Assembly: GCF_010119225.1 (NCBI RefSeq)
Contig: NZ_WNKF01000020.1
Coordinates: 29,589 to 93,588, forward strand
Source of the DNA: Cyclobacterium roseum
GTDB lineage: Bacteria > Bacteroidota > Bacteroidia > Cytophagales > Cyclobacteriaceae
Direction: 5' to 3'
DNA length: 64,000 nt
Shown here: positions 8,106-16,648 of the stretch, one piece after another
Numbering within the stretch: position 1 is the first letter of the stretch
Layout: each line of letters opens with the position of its first letter
Notes under the pieces: generated by a model
Databases searched by the model: none
Told to the model about the DNA's origin: nothing
What the model saw: the letters and a program-made list of their open reading frames with translations, nothing else
Made by a program: the position numbers and the translations under genes

Positions 8106-9488
8106 ATGATAGCAATAGATTCTGAAATTCAAGCTCAAGACTTAAAAAAGAGACTGGAGCGCTTTTGGCAACTTTCTGCCGAAAAAATCAAAGCGATTGA
8201 AAAAGAATACCCCCAAAACCAGGGTTCACCGGTATTTACGGTAAATGGTAAATATACCACCCGGGGCTGGACAGAATGGACACAGGGCTTTCAATTCGGC
8301 TCTTCCATCTTGCAGTTTGATGCTACCGGGGAAATGGATTTTTTGGAAAAGGGTAAAATGAAGACGCTGCAACTGATGGCTCCTCATATCAGTCATACCG
8401 GTGTCCATGACCATGGATTCAATAATGTAAGTACCTATGGCAACCTGCTGCGGTTAATGATGGAGGAAAAAATACCCTACAACGAGTGGGAGAAAAATTT
8501 TTATGAATTAGCCCTGAAAATTTCTGGGGCAGTACAAGCCAGCCGATGGACTCCTATTAAGGATGGAGGATTCATTCACTCCTTTAACGGACCGCATTCA
8601 CTTTTTGTAGATACCATCCGAACCGTCCGGATATTGATGCTTAGCTATAGTCTGGGGCATGTGCTGCAGGAAGAAAACGATAAGAAAGTAAATTTACTTG
8701 TCAGAGGACTACAACATGCCAAGGCCACGGCAGACTATTCGGTGTATTATGGAGAAGGTAGGGACCGGTACGATGTATGGGGTCGCACGGCTCACGAAAG
8801 TGTCTTCAATACGCGAGATGGCAATTACCGCTGCCCCAATACCCAGCAGGGATATACGGGGTTTTCTACCTGGACCAGGGGATTGGCTTGGGCTATGTGC
8901 GGTTTCGCCGAAGAATTGGAATACATAGACAACTTGTCAGATGAATCCTTAAAGGCATATGGTTCACCGGTGGAGATTGAAGCCTTTTTGCTAAAAGCGG
9001 CCACAGCTAGTTGTGATTTCTATATTGATCATACGCCAATAGACGGGGTACCCTATTGGGATACCGGAGCACCAAACCTGCATAAATTGGGAGACTACCT
9101 ATCCAAACCTGCTGATCCCTACAATGCGTATGAGCCGGTGGACAGCACGGCTGCAGCGATAGGTGCCCAGGGATTGCTGCGACTGGGTCATTACTTGCAA
9201 CGAAAGGGGCAAACTGAGAAAGCCAAAAAATACTGGCAGGCAGGACTTACCGTCCTCCGCACCTTGCTGGAAGAGCCTTACTTAAGTACGGACAAAAGTC
9301 ACCAAGGCATTTTGTTGCATTCCATTTATCACCAGCCCAATGGTTGGGACAATGTGCCGAAAGGACAGAAAATTGCCTGCAATGAATCCAGCATGTGGGG
9401 AGATTATCACGCAAGGGAACTAGCCTTGTATGTTCAGCGAATCATTGATAAGGATCCTTATTATACGTTCTTTAATTGTCTATCATGA
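8106..9488 (+). CDS. GH88 unsaturated glucuronyl hydrolase
   Basis: GH88 enzymes hydrate the 4,5-double bond of unsaturated uronic acids left by polysaccharide lyases and so cleave the glycosidic bond. The expected paired aspartates appear as Asp102 in GVHDHGF and Asp169 in LFVDTIRTV. The (alpha/alpha)6-barrel motif STWTRGLAWAMCGFAEEL is also present. At 460 residues it is slightly longer than typical. There is no signal peptide, so it acts in the cytoplasm on imported disaccharides. It overlaps the next gene by ATGA and heads an operon. GH105 is a less likely alternative. Confidence 0.88.
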   Translation: MIAIDSEIQAQDLKKRLERFWQLSAEKIKAIEKEYPQNQGSPVFTVNGKYTTRGWTEWTQGFQFGSSILQFDATGEMDFLEKGKMKTLQLMAPHISHTGVHDHGFNNVSTYGNLLRLMMEEKIPYNEWEKNFYELALKISGAVQASRWTPIKDGGFIHSFNGPHSLFVDTIRTVRILMLSYSLGHVLQEENDKKVNLLVRGLQHAKATADYSVYYGEGRDRYDVWGRTAHESVFNTRDGNYRCPNTQQGYTGFSTWTRGLAWAMCGFAEELEYIDNLSDESLKAYGSPVEIEAFLLKAATASCDFYIDHTPIDGVPYWDTGAPNLHKLGDYLSKPADPYNAYEPVDSTAAAIGAQGLLRLGHYLQRKGQTEKAKKYWQAGLTVLRTLLEEPYLSTDKSHQGILLHSIYHQPNGWDNVPKGQKIACNESSMWGDYHARELALYVQRIIDKDPYYTFFNCLS

Positions 9489-10315
9489 GTACACAACCCA
9501 TCAAAGATTTAAGCAGGCTTTGCGTTCATACCATCACTACCAAACACTGGAGTCTGGAGGAAGCGGCGGAGAATTATGAAATGGCAGGCGTCAAAGGGAT
9601 TTCTGTATGGAGGCAATATTTAGGTGGCCGGGATATCGAAGCGGCTGGCGACCGGCTCCGAAGTCATGGGCTGGAAATTGTTTCCCTGGTTAGGGGAGGA
9701 TTCTTTCCTTCCATTTCCACAAAAGACCGGGAGCTGGCCATCCAGGATAACCTCAAAGCAATTGACGAAGCGGCTGCGCTAGGGGCTCCCATGATCGTTT
9801 TGGTTTGTGGGGCCGACCCGGGACAATCGTTGGAAACCTCCAGAGAGCAGATCCGGGAGGGCATTGAAAAAGTATTGCCTCATGCCATGCAAAATGGAGT
9901 CAAATTAGCGATCGAACCATTGCATCCGATGTATGCAGACACCCGGTCGGCGGTTAATACCCTGCGTCAGGCCAATGAAATGGCGGAGGCGATCGGTTCG
10001 GACCATGTCGGTGTGGCAGCGGACGTGTACCATTTGTGGTGGGATCCCGATCTTAAAGAAGAACTGCTCCGTTGTGGCAGCCAGCGAAACCTTTTCGCTT
10101 TTCATATTTGTGACTGGATGAGTCCGACGGTAGATTTTCTCAATGATCGCGGATTGATGGGCGAGGGTTGTATCGATATCCCTACGATTCGCGGATGGGC
10201 TGAAGAGGCCGGTTTTTCTGGATTTAATGAAGTGGAAATCTTTTCGGACCGTCACTGGGCCCGAGACCAAAAGGAGTTTTTAAACGATATTGTAAAAAGT
10301 TATTATCATTGCTAG
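9485..10315 (+). CDS. Sugar phosphate isomerase/epimerase-like TIM-barrel protein
   Basis: This 276-residue xylose-isomerase-like (AP endonuclease 2 superfamily) barrel has the metal-site pattern LAIEPLHPMY, GVAADVYHLWW, FHICDW and EVEIFS, with Glu, Asp, His and Glu ligands. Family members isomerise or epimerise ketoses, hydrolyse sugar derivatives or dehydrate inositols. Here it probably acts on a sugar from the GH88 reaction or an oxidised derivative made by the next gene. The start at 9485 forms an ATGA overlap with GH88; a start three codons earlier is possible. Confidence 0.85.
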   Translation: MSTQPIKDLSRLCVHTITTKHWSLEEAAENYEMAGVKGISVWRQYLGGRDIEAAGDRLRSHGLEIVSLVRGGFFPSISTKDRELAIQDNLKAIDEAAALGAPMIVLVCGADPGQSLETSREQIREGIEKVLPHAMQNGVKLAIEPLHPMYADTRSAVNTLRQANEMAEAIGSDHVGVAADVYHLWWDPDLKEELLRCGSQRNLFAFHICDWMSPTVDFLNDRGLMGEGCIDIPTIRGWAEEAGFSGFNEVEIFSDRHWARDQKEFLNDIVKSYYHC

Positions 10316-10331
10316 TAAAATAGGAATACAT

Positions 10332-11474
10332 ATGGAACATAAAGTAGGAATCATCATGAATGGTGTCACGGGTAGAATGGGCACCAACCAGCATTTGATG
10401 CGTAGCATCGTGGAAATCATCGAACAAGGCGGTGTCAAACTTGCGAACGGGGATACCATTATGCCCGATCCGGTGCTGGTGGGAAGAAACGAGGGCAAGT
10501 TGCAGGCGCTCAGCAAAAGGTCCGGCGTGAAAAAGTATACCACCGACCTGGATGCGGTCATGCAGGACTCGCAGTACAGTATTTATTTTGATGCCCAGAC
10601 CACCGGCAGAAGGGCGGATGCTGTCAAACAGGCTGTGAAAGCCGGGAAGCACATCTACTGTGAAAAGCCGGTAGCGGTGGATACCGACACCGCGCTGGAG
10701 CTTTATGAAATTTGCAATAAAGCCGGGGTGAAAAACGGAGTCGTTCAGGATAAATTGTGGCTGCCCGGCCTCCGGAAGTTGAAGCGTTTGATTGAGAATG
10801 ATTTCTTTGGAGAGATTCTTTCGGTGAGAGGGGAGTTTGGATACTGGGTCTTTGAAGGACACACGGTACCTGCCCAACGACCATCCTGGAACTACCGGAA
10901 AGAAGACGATGGCGGTATCATCGTGGACATGCTTTGCCACTGGCGCTACGTATTGGACAATATATTTGGGAAGGTAAAAGCCGTATCCTGTACCGGGGCC
11001 ACGCATATTAAGGAACGGGTAGACGAACAGGGTAAAGCCTATACCTGTACGGCGGATGATGCTGCTTACGCCACCTTTGAATTAGAAGGAGACATCATCG
11101 CCCATTTTAACTCCTCCTGGACGGTACGTGTCAGGAGAGATGATTTGTTGACAGTCCAGGTGGATGGCACCAAGGGATCGGCCGTAGCCGGGCTAAGGGA
11201 GTGCTACATTCAACATTATGGCAACACGCCCAAGCCGGTTTGGAATCCGGATATCGTGCAGCCAATTGACTTTTATGAAGGTTGGTCGAAGGTACCTGAG
11301 CAAGAGCCCATGGACAACGCTTTCAAAGTGCAGTGGGAGTTGTTTTTAAAACACGTCGTTGCTGATGAGCCCTTTCCCTGGGATATGAAAGCAGGTGCCA
11401 GGGGAGTTCAATTGGCTGAGAAAGGCCTGGAAAGCTGGGCTAAAAGAGCCTGGGTTGATATTCCTGAACTTTAA
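10332..11474 (+). CDS. Gfo/Idh/MocA family oxidoreductase
   Basis: This 380-residue NAD(P)-dependent sugar dehydrogenase starts with a Rossmann region (GIIMNGVTGRMGTNQHL), followed by the family motif GKHIYCEKPVAVD (about residues 110-122). The substrate domain has DDGGIIVDMLCHWRYVLD, where Asp and His are the usual catalytic positions. The N-terminus, with VTGRMG instead of the common GxGxxG, is a variant form. It lies in the GH88 operon, 16 bp after the isomerase gene, and probably oxidises a sugar or uronate. The substrate is unknown. Confidence 0.88.
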   Translation: MEHKVGIIMNGVTGRMGTNQHLMRSIVEIIEQGGVKLANGDTIMPDPVLVGRNEGKLQALSKRSGVKKYTTDLDAVMQDSQYSIYFDAQTTGRRADAVKQAVKAGKHIYCEKPVAVDTDTALELYEICNKAGVKNGVVQDKLWLPGLRKLKRLIENDFFGEILSVRGEFGYWVFEGHTVPAQRPSWNYRKEDDGGIIVDMLCHWRYVLDNIFGKVKAVSCTGATHIKERVDEQGKAYTCTADDAAYATFELEGDIIAHFNSSWTVRVRRDDLLTVQVDGTKGSAVAGLRECYIQHYGNTPKPVWNPDIVQPIDFYEGWSKVPEQEPMDNAFKVQWELFLKHVVADEPFPWDMKAGARGVQLAEKGLESWAKRAWVDIPEL

Positions 11475-11480
11475 GATTAG

Positions 11481-12257
11481 ATGACTATGAAAAATGTAGC
11501 ACTGGTTACCGGAGGATCAAGAGGCATCGGTCTGGGAATTGCCAGGTGCCTGGCGAAAGAAGGATATGATCTGGCGATCAACGGTATGCGAAAAGAGGAA
11601 GATACCGCAGACAGCCTGAATGAACTAAGGGAGCTGGGGGCAGAAGTGCTGTATTGCAGAGGAGATGTAGGGAGTGCTTCCGACAGGCAGGGAATTATGG
11701 ATTCCATAGAAACTCATTTTGGAAGGCTGCATGTGTTGGTAAACAACGCCGGAGTGGCTCCTAAAGAGCGAAAGGATATTCTGGAGGCTTCTGAAGAAAG
11801 CTTTGACTATGTCTTGAAAACGAATTTGCATTCTGCCTATTTCCTTTCGCAGTTAGCGGCGAATCGGATGATTGCTCAGAAAAAGGAGAATCCCGATTTT
11901 AAAGGTTCCATCATAAACGTATCGTCCATTTCTGCCACGGTGGCCTCCGTTAACCGGGGAGAATATTGTATCGCAAAGGCCGGTATGAGTATGGCTACTC
12001 AGCTCTTTGCGGTGCGCCTTGGAGAATTCAATATTCCCGTATTTGAAGTCCGACCTGGAATCATCGCGACGGATATGACCTCCGGTGTACAGGAAAAGTA
12101 CGACAAACTTCTTGCGGAAGGGCTATGTGTGCAGGCCAGGTGGGGCTTGCCAGAGGATGTGGGACTGGCTGTGGCTGCCCTGGCCAAAGGGGATTTTCCC
12201 TATTCCACCGGCCAGGTGATCATGGTTGATGGCGGCTTGACCATCCCCAGATTATAA
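11481..12257 (+). CDS. Short-chain dehydrogenase/reductase (FabG-type)
   Basis: This is a 258-residue classical SDR with the cofactor loop TGGSRGIGLG, structural NNAG (about residue 90), catalytic Ser in INVSSIS, YxxxK as YCIAKAG, and VDGGLTIPRL at the C-terminus. Such proteins are often auto-named 3-ketoacyl-ACP reductase. In this operon a sugar-acid or keto-sugar reductase role, comparable to KduD, is more plausible. It is the last gene before a strong terminator. Confidence 0.88.
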   Translation: MTMKNVALVTGGSRGIGLGIARCLAKEGYDLAINGMRKEEDTADSLNELRELGAEVLYCRGDVGSASDRQGIMDSIETHFGRLHVLVNNAGVAPKERKDILEASEESFDYVLKTNLHSAYFLSQLAANRMIAQKKENPDFKGSIINVSSISATVASVNRGEYCIAKAGMSMATQLFAVRLGEFNIPVFEVRPGIIATDMTSGVQEKYDKLLAEGLCVQARWGLPEDVGLAVAALAKGDFPYSTGQVIMVDGGLTIPRL

Positions 12258-12263
12258 AAACCG

Positions 12264-12304
12264 GGCAATTGGCGGCGGTTTGATTGCTGCCAATTGCCTG
12301 TTTT
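12264..12304 (+). terminator. Terminator between the catabolic operon and the transporter genes
   Basis: A perfect 10-bp stem, GGCAATTGGC (12264-12273) with GCCAATTGCC (12289-12298), continues inward with G-C pairs. TGTTTT follows. It divides the island into two transcripts. Confidence 0.85.
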
Positions 12305-12372
12305 AATAAATTTTCGTACTATTTCAGTCAACAATTGTATATTGTCAATTAAAAGACCTAAACCCAATTCAA

Positions 12373-12600
12373 ATGGAAAAAAAGAGACTCTATTGGAGAA
12401 TATGTTGCATCGCTGCGATTTTCCTGTGCATCCTTACCTTTACGCCTTTGGTCATACCGCAGGGAATTGCCACGCCTGAATTAGCGGGCGTACCCTACAG
12501 TTTATGGACCAGTTTTATTATCACGGTACTTTTGGTTGTCCTCACCTACATCGGAACGCGGGTACATCCAGGTATGCAAAATGAGGAGGAGGACGTATGA
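12373..12600 (+). CDS. Small two-helix membrane protein coupled to the symporter
   Basis: This 75-residue protein has two hydrophobic helices (about residues 8-28 and 44-64) with GVPYSLWTSF between them. The stop overlaps the symporter start by ATGA, so the two are translationally coupled. Similar short proteins precede SSS transporters in other Bacteroidota; an accessory or stabilising role is inferred. I know no catalytic function. Confidence 0.75.
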   Translation: MEKKRLYWRICCIAAIFLCILTFTPLVIPQGIATPELAGVPYSLWTSFIITVLLVVLTYIGTRVHPGMQNEEEDV

Positions 12601-14018
12601 TATTCTGGGTATGGGTATTTGGCCTCATCTATGCAGGCCTTTTGGTTTTCGCGTCTTTAAAATCCTACAAGAAAAACAGGTCCTCCGAAGAGTTTATGAT
12701 GGCGGGGTCTAATATTGGACTGACCCTTGGTGTGCTGACCTTTGCGGCGGCACTTTTCAGTACCTTTACTTTTTTAGGCATGCCGGATTTTTTCCGGATC
12801 AATGGGGTAGGGGCCTGGATATTTCTGGCCGTATCCGATGGTGCCATGGTATTTTTGCTCTTATGGTTCGGCTACCATATCCGGAATAAGGTCAAAGGCA
12901 TGGAGTTCAGAGGGGTTTCAGGCCTGATCACCAGGTGCTATGAAAACAAGCTTGCCGGATACGTATTCTTTCTCAGCGCGTTTTTATTTCTGATACCGTA
13001 TGTGGGCATACAGATACAAGGCATTGCGATCTTTATGGATGCGGCTTTTCCGGGGTCTTTTCCAGCCTGGGGTTGGTCAGCCGGTATTGTTTTGATCATG
13101 TTGGTATACAGTGAAATCGGCGGTCTGAAAGCAATCATTTTCAGCGATGCCATTCAGGGATTGCTCTTATTGGCCGTTATCTGGATTATTGGCTGGGCTT
13201 GTCTCAATCATTTTGGCGGGATTGGCCCCATGTTCGATAAAATTGGCACCGTACAGGAAGACCTGTTGTCCACGCCAGGACCTCAAGGGCTGTTGACACC
13301 TCAATTTTTGATTGCTTCTCTGATAGCCATTTTGATGATTCCCGTTACGCAGCCACAATTTACGACGCGGATAGTGGTGATGAAAAGCATGAAGACCATG
13401 CAGCTTATGGCGGTGTCGCTGGGTGCCTTTGCCATTCTGGTTATTTTACCGACTATTTTCATAGGAATGTACGGTGCGGATTTGTACTCGGAGTATGGAA
13501 GAGACGAATTCTTCGCCAATGCCTTTCTTTATGACCAACCGGATGCCGTCGCGGCCCTCGCCATCATCGGTTTGATTGCCGCCGGGTTGTCCACCACCAA
13601 TGCGCAAATATTTGCGTTGGGTTCGGAATTAAGAGGCTTGCTGCGTGGAAATGAAAGTAGCATCATGCGGAATACGAAGATTGGCATTTTCGTTTTTTCC
13701 GTCATCGCTTTCTTTTTTTCCATTATCGTTTTTGACCAATTAGTGTTACTGGCCAGGGTAAGTTTTGCCGGGACCGGTATTATGGGACCTATGATTATCC
13801 TGGGGATCCTTAGTGATCGAAAAGTCTCTCCGGCCATTATTTACCTTTCGCTTGTAGGATTAATAGTTTTCCTAAGTTCGCTGGCTGGTTTTATTCCTGA
13901 TATGTATTTTGGCTTGAGATTGGACTTGTTACTGTTTATAATACTGGGTCTGGTGGCCGTTATCAGTCATCTTACCGGTAAGAAACTGCAATTGATTTCT
14001 CCCGAAAAAGACCAATAA
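12597..14018 (+). CDS. Sodium:solute symporter (SSS family)
   Basis: This 473-residue inner-membrane transporter has about 12-13 helices. SSS features include the N-terminal NRSSEEFMMAGSNIGLTLGVLTFAAALFS region and SEIGGLKAIIFSDAIQGLLLL (about residues 165-185), near which sodium-site residues lie in the family. Its place between the GH88 operon and nagA suggests uptake of an unsaturated disaccharide, uronate or amino sugar across the inner membrane. The substrate cannot be read from sequence. Confidence 0.9.
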   Translation: MIFWVWVFGLIYAGLLVFASLKSYKKNRSSEEFMMAGSNIGLTLGVLTFAAALFSTFTFLGMPDFFRINGVGAWIFLAVSDGAMVFLLLWFGYHIRNKVKGMEFRGVSGLITRCYENKLAGYVFFLSAFLFLIPYVGIQIQGIAIFMDAAFPGSFPAWGWSAGIVLIMLVYSEIGGLKAIIFSDAIQGLLLLAVIWIIGWACLNHFGGIGPMFDKIGTVQEDLLSTPGPQGLLTPQFLIASLIAILMIPVTQPQFTTRIVVMKSMKTMQLMAVSLGAFAILVILPTIFIGMYGADLYSEYGRDEFFANAFLYDQPDAVAALAIIGLIAAGLSTTNAQIFALGSELRGLLRGNESSIMRNTKIGIFVFSVIAFFFSIIVFDQLVLLARVSFAGTGIMGPMIILGILSDRKVSPAIIYLSLVGLIVFLSSLAGFIPDMYFGLRLDLLLFIILGLVAVISHLTGKKLQLISPEKDQ

Positions 14019-14039
14019 GTTGATATTGAAGTAAAGCGG

Positions 14040-15248
14040 ATGCAAACTGGATTTATTCAAATAGTTAATGGTAATGTAATCACTCCATTTGCCATACACT
14101 ATCATGCCTCTGTCCTGGTAAAAGACGGGCGTATTGAGGGTGTTTTTCCCGATAACCGTTCGCTTCTGGAAGTAGAAACGATTGATGCCCGGGGGAGATT
14201 CGTTTCTCCCGGGTTTATTGACTTGCACGTGCATGGAGGGGGAGGGCATGATTTTATGGACGGCGATCTGGAAGGGTTTTTAGAAATTGCCCGCATGCAT
14301 GGCAGGCATGGGACCACGTCTATGGTACCTACTTCACTTACCAGCACCCGGGAGCAGTTATTGGCATTGCTTAGCACCTATGAGAAGGCAACGCATGCAA
14401 ATGACCGGGGGGCAGTGTTTTTAGGCATGCACCTGGAGGGTCCCTACTTTGCCATGAACCAGCGGGGTGCCCAGGATCCGCGATACATTCGGGATCCCGA
14501 TCCGGAGGAGTACGAGGAAATTTTAAATTATTCCCATCTTATTGCCCGATGGAGTGCCGCTCCGGAAAGAAAAGGAGCCTTGGAATTTGGGAGAAGGCTG
14601 CGGGAAAAAGGCGTTTTAGCTGCCATGGCCCATACGGATGCCGTATACGAGGAAGTCCTTGCCGCCGTCGAAGCAGGATACACCCTTTCAACGCATTTGT
14701 ACTCTGGTATGTCTGGAGTTACGCGGAAAAATGCCTTTCGATATGCCGGGGTGATTGAAAGCAGCTTGCTTTTGGACGCGCTGGACGTAGAAATTATCGC
14801 AGACGGAATCCACTTGCCTGCTCCCTTGTTAAAACTTATTTACAAAATAAAAGGTCCTGATAAGATTGCTTTGATTACCGATGCCATGCGGGGTGCAGGG
14901 ATGCCGGAAGGTGAAAGCATGCTCGGTCACAAAGAAGACGGATTGAAAGTGATCATTGAAGACGATGTGGCCAAGTTGCCGGATCGAAGTTCCTTTGCCG
15001 GAAGTGTGGCCACCGCGGACCGATTGGTCCGGACCATGCTTCGACAGGCAGATGTATCGATGTTGGAAGCGGTGAAAATGATAAGCCAAACGCCCGCCCG
15101 CATTATGGGGATTGAAAATAAAAAAGGCGCCATTCAGGAAGGAATGGACGCCGATTTGCTATTGTTTGATTCCAATATCATGGTAAGTATGACCATGGTG
15201 GAGGGAAAAGTTATCCATCACACAGAAACGGAAGCGATTAGTCAATAG
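14040..15248 (+). CDS. nagA: N-acetylglucosamine-6-phosphate deacetylase
   Basis: NagA removes the acetyl group from GlcNAc-6-phosphate. The 402-residue amidohydrolase has DLHVHGGGGHDFMDGD at the N-terminus and the metal ligands Glu133 (HLEGPY), His198 (AHTDA) and His219 (STHLYSG). Asp281 is the catalytic acid (LITDAMRGAG), and RGAQDP matches the substrate-loop GAQ of Bacillus-type NagA. It fits an amino-sugar half released by GH88, as from glycosaminoglycan disaccharides, although no kinase or nagB is present here. It ends 11 bp inside the convergent oxidoreductase gene. Confidence 0.88.
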   Translation: MQTGFIQIVNGNVITPFAIHYHASVLVKDGRIEGVFPDNRSLLEVETIDARGRFVSPGFIDLHVHGGGGHDFMDGDLEGFLEIARMHGRHGTTSMVPTSLTSTREQLLALLSTYEKATHANDRGAVFLGMHLEGPYFAMNQRGAQDPRYIRDPDPEEYEEILNYSHLIARWSAAPERKGALEFGRRLREKGVLAAMAHTDAVYEEVLAAVEAGYTLSTHLYSGMSGVTRKNAFRYAGVIESSLLLDALDVEIIADGIHLPAPLLKLIYKIKGPDKIALITDAMRGAGMPEGESMLGHKEDGLKVIIEDDVAKLPDRSSFAGSVATADRLVRTMLRQADVSMLEAVKMISQTPARIMGIENKKGAIQEGMDADLLLFDSNIMVSMTMVEGKVIHHTETEAISQ

Positions 15249-16239
15249 CGACCCATTTTTCGTATTGATCTGACTCAAATATGGCCTGAAGCACACGGGT
15301 GTTTGCCCGGGCATTTTCCAGGGAAACGGGAACCGCTGTGTTTTCCAGAATGGCACGGGAAAAGTCATCCGCCTGAGCCGTATATTGATTGCTGGCAGGT
15401 AACACAATTCGCTCAGGATTGGGGTTCAGAATATTGCCATCGTGGATAAACAATTCATTGCCCTGGTCTGCAGGTGCATTGAAGGGTATCCGGACCTCCA
15501 TTATTTTTTCCTCGCCATAGAAAAGCATGCGCTGGTAGGGCGTAAGCTGGGTGCTGACGGTGAAAGTCATCTGAATTTCATGGTAATCGATCAGTACGGA
15601 TCCGAGTTTATCTGTTCTGAATTGGGGATCGTATTCCAGCATGGATACCAGCCTTCCGGGCTCCTTTTCCAAAACGAAACGGGAAGTAAATACCGGGTAA
15701 CAGCCAATATCCCAGATGCCTCCGCCGCCTTTTTCCTGGATGTTACGGATATTATCCTCCTGGACGTTGAAATAGCTAAAAAACCCGTGAACGGCCTTTA
15801 GTCTTCCGAGATACCCTTTTCGTACTAATTCCCTTGCTTTAATCCATTGCGGATTGGAGGCGACCATAAACGCTTCCCCTACTTTTACGCCTTGTTTATC
15901 CCGGGCGCTGATGAGTTCATCGATTTCTTCTGCATCCAGGGCCAGGGGCTTTTCACAAAGAACGTGCTTGCCGGCATTGATGCATTGGAGGGTGTAGGGT
16001 ACGTGGAGGTCATTGGGAAGCGGGTTGTATATGACATCAATATCGGGATCCTGGATCAATTCCTCATAGGATCCGTAAATTTTGGGAATTCCCAGCTCAT
16101 TGGCCACGGACCTGGCTCTTTCCGGGTCTCTGGATGCCAGTCCGTAAATTTCGTAAAGATCACTGTTTTGCATGGCAGGAATCACTTTTTCCCGGGCTAT
16201 TTTCGCAGCGCCTAAGACGCCCCATTTAAGTTTTTTCAT
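15238..16239 (-). CDS. Gfo/Idh/MocA family dehydrogenase
   Basis: This 333-residue protein has a Rossmann start, KWGVLGAAKIAREKVIPAM, then IYNPLPNDLH and HVLCEKPLALD. GGGIWDIGCYPVFTSRFV is typical of the glucose-fructose oxidoreductase or xylose dehydrogenase branch, with the Asp and Tyr of DIGCY. It is cytoplasmic, and a short sugar dehydrogenase role is likely. The open frame continues 30 codons upstream, but the family N-terminus begins at the ATG ending at 16239. It converges with nagA with an 11-bp overlap. Confidence 0.9.
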   Translation of the reverse strand: MKKLKWGVLGAAKIAREKVIPAMQNSDLYEIYGLASRDPERARSVANELGIPKIYGSYEELIQDPDIDVIYNPLPNDLHVPYTLQCINAGKHVLCEKPLALDAEEIDELISARDKQGVKVGEAFMVASNPQWIKARELVRKGYLGRLKAVHGFFSYFNVQEDNIRNIQEKGGGGIWDIGCYPVFTSRFVLEKEPGRLVSMLEYDPQFRTDKLGSVLIDYHEIQMTFTVSTQLTPYQRMLFYGEEKIMEVRIPFNAPADQGNELFIHDGNILNPNPERIVLPASNQYTAQADDFSRAILENTAVPVSLENARANTRVLQAIFESDQYEKWVAID

Positions 16240-16575
16240 GGAGATGGTTAAATTGGTGAAAAAAACTGCCGTCAACTTTTGGCGGCAGGAAATTCTTGGA
16301 AAAAGCAATTTAAGAGTAATGTCGACCAAACCAAACCCGCATGGCCCTAATCAATGTATAATCATTATAAATTAGAACGAAAGCGGAACACCGTGACCTG
16401 AATGAGTTTAAGAATATAATTTGAAATATATAAAATAACAGAATTTTATTCCTTTGGAATTAGACTTACATATTATTAACCATATAAAATGATTTTTTTA
16501 TTTTTATGGGGTTACCGACTGTATTTTTCTGTATGAAAGTTAATAGTTGTCAATTACTTAATTTTTATTTATAAT

Positions 16576-16587
16576 GCAATCGATTGC
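16576..16587. promoter_or_regulatory. LacI-type operator palindrome
   Basis: GCAATCGATTGC is a perfect 12-bp palindrome with a central CG, the symmetry LacI-family repressors use. It lies 62 bp upstream of the Tat-exported oxidoreductase start, within an otherwise AT-rich 400-bp stretch (16240-16648) that holds no other gene. No LacI-type regulator is encoded in the window, so the pairing is inference. Confidence 0.4.
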
Positions 16588-16648
16588 GCAAAAAGCAATA
16601 GCACCGAGCTGGAAGGCTCTTAAAACAAACCTTAACCAATTATTAGCC

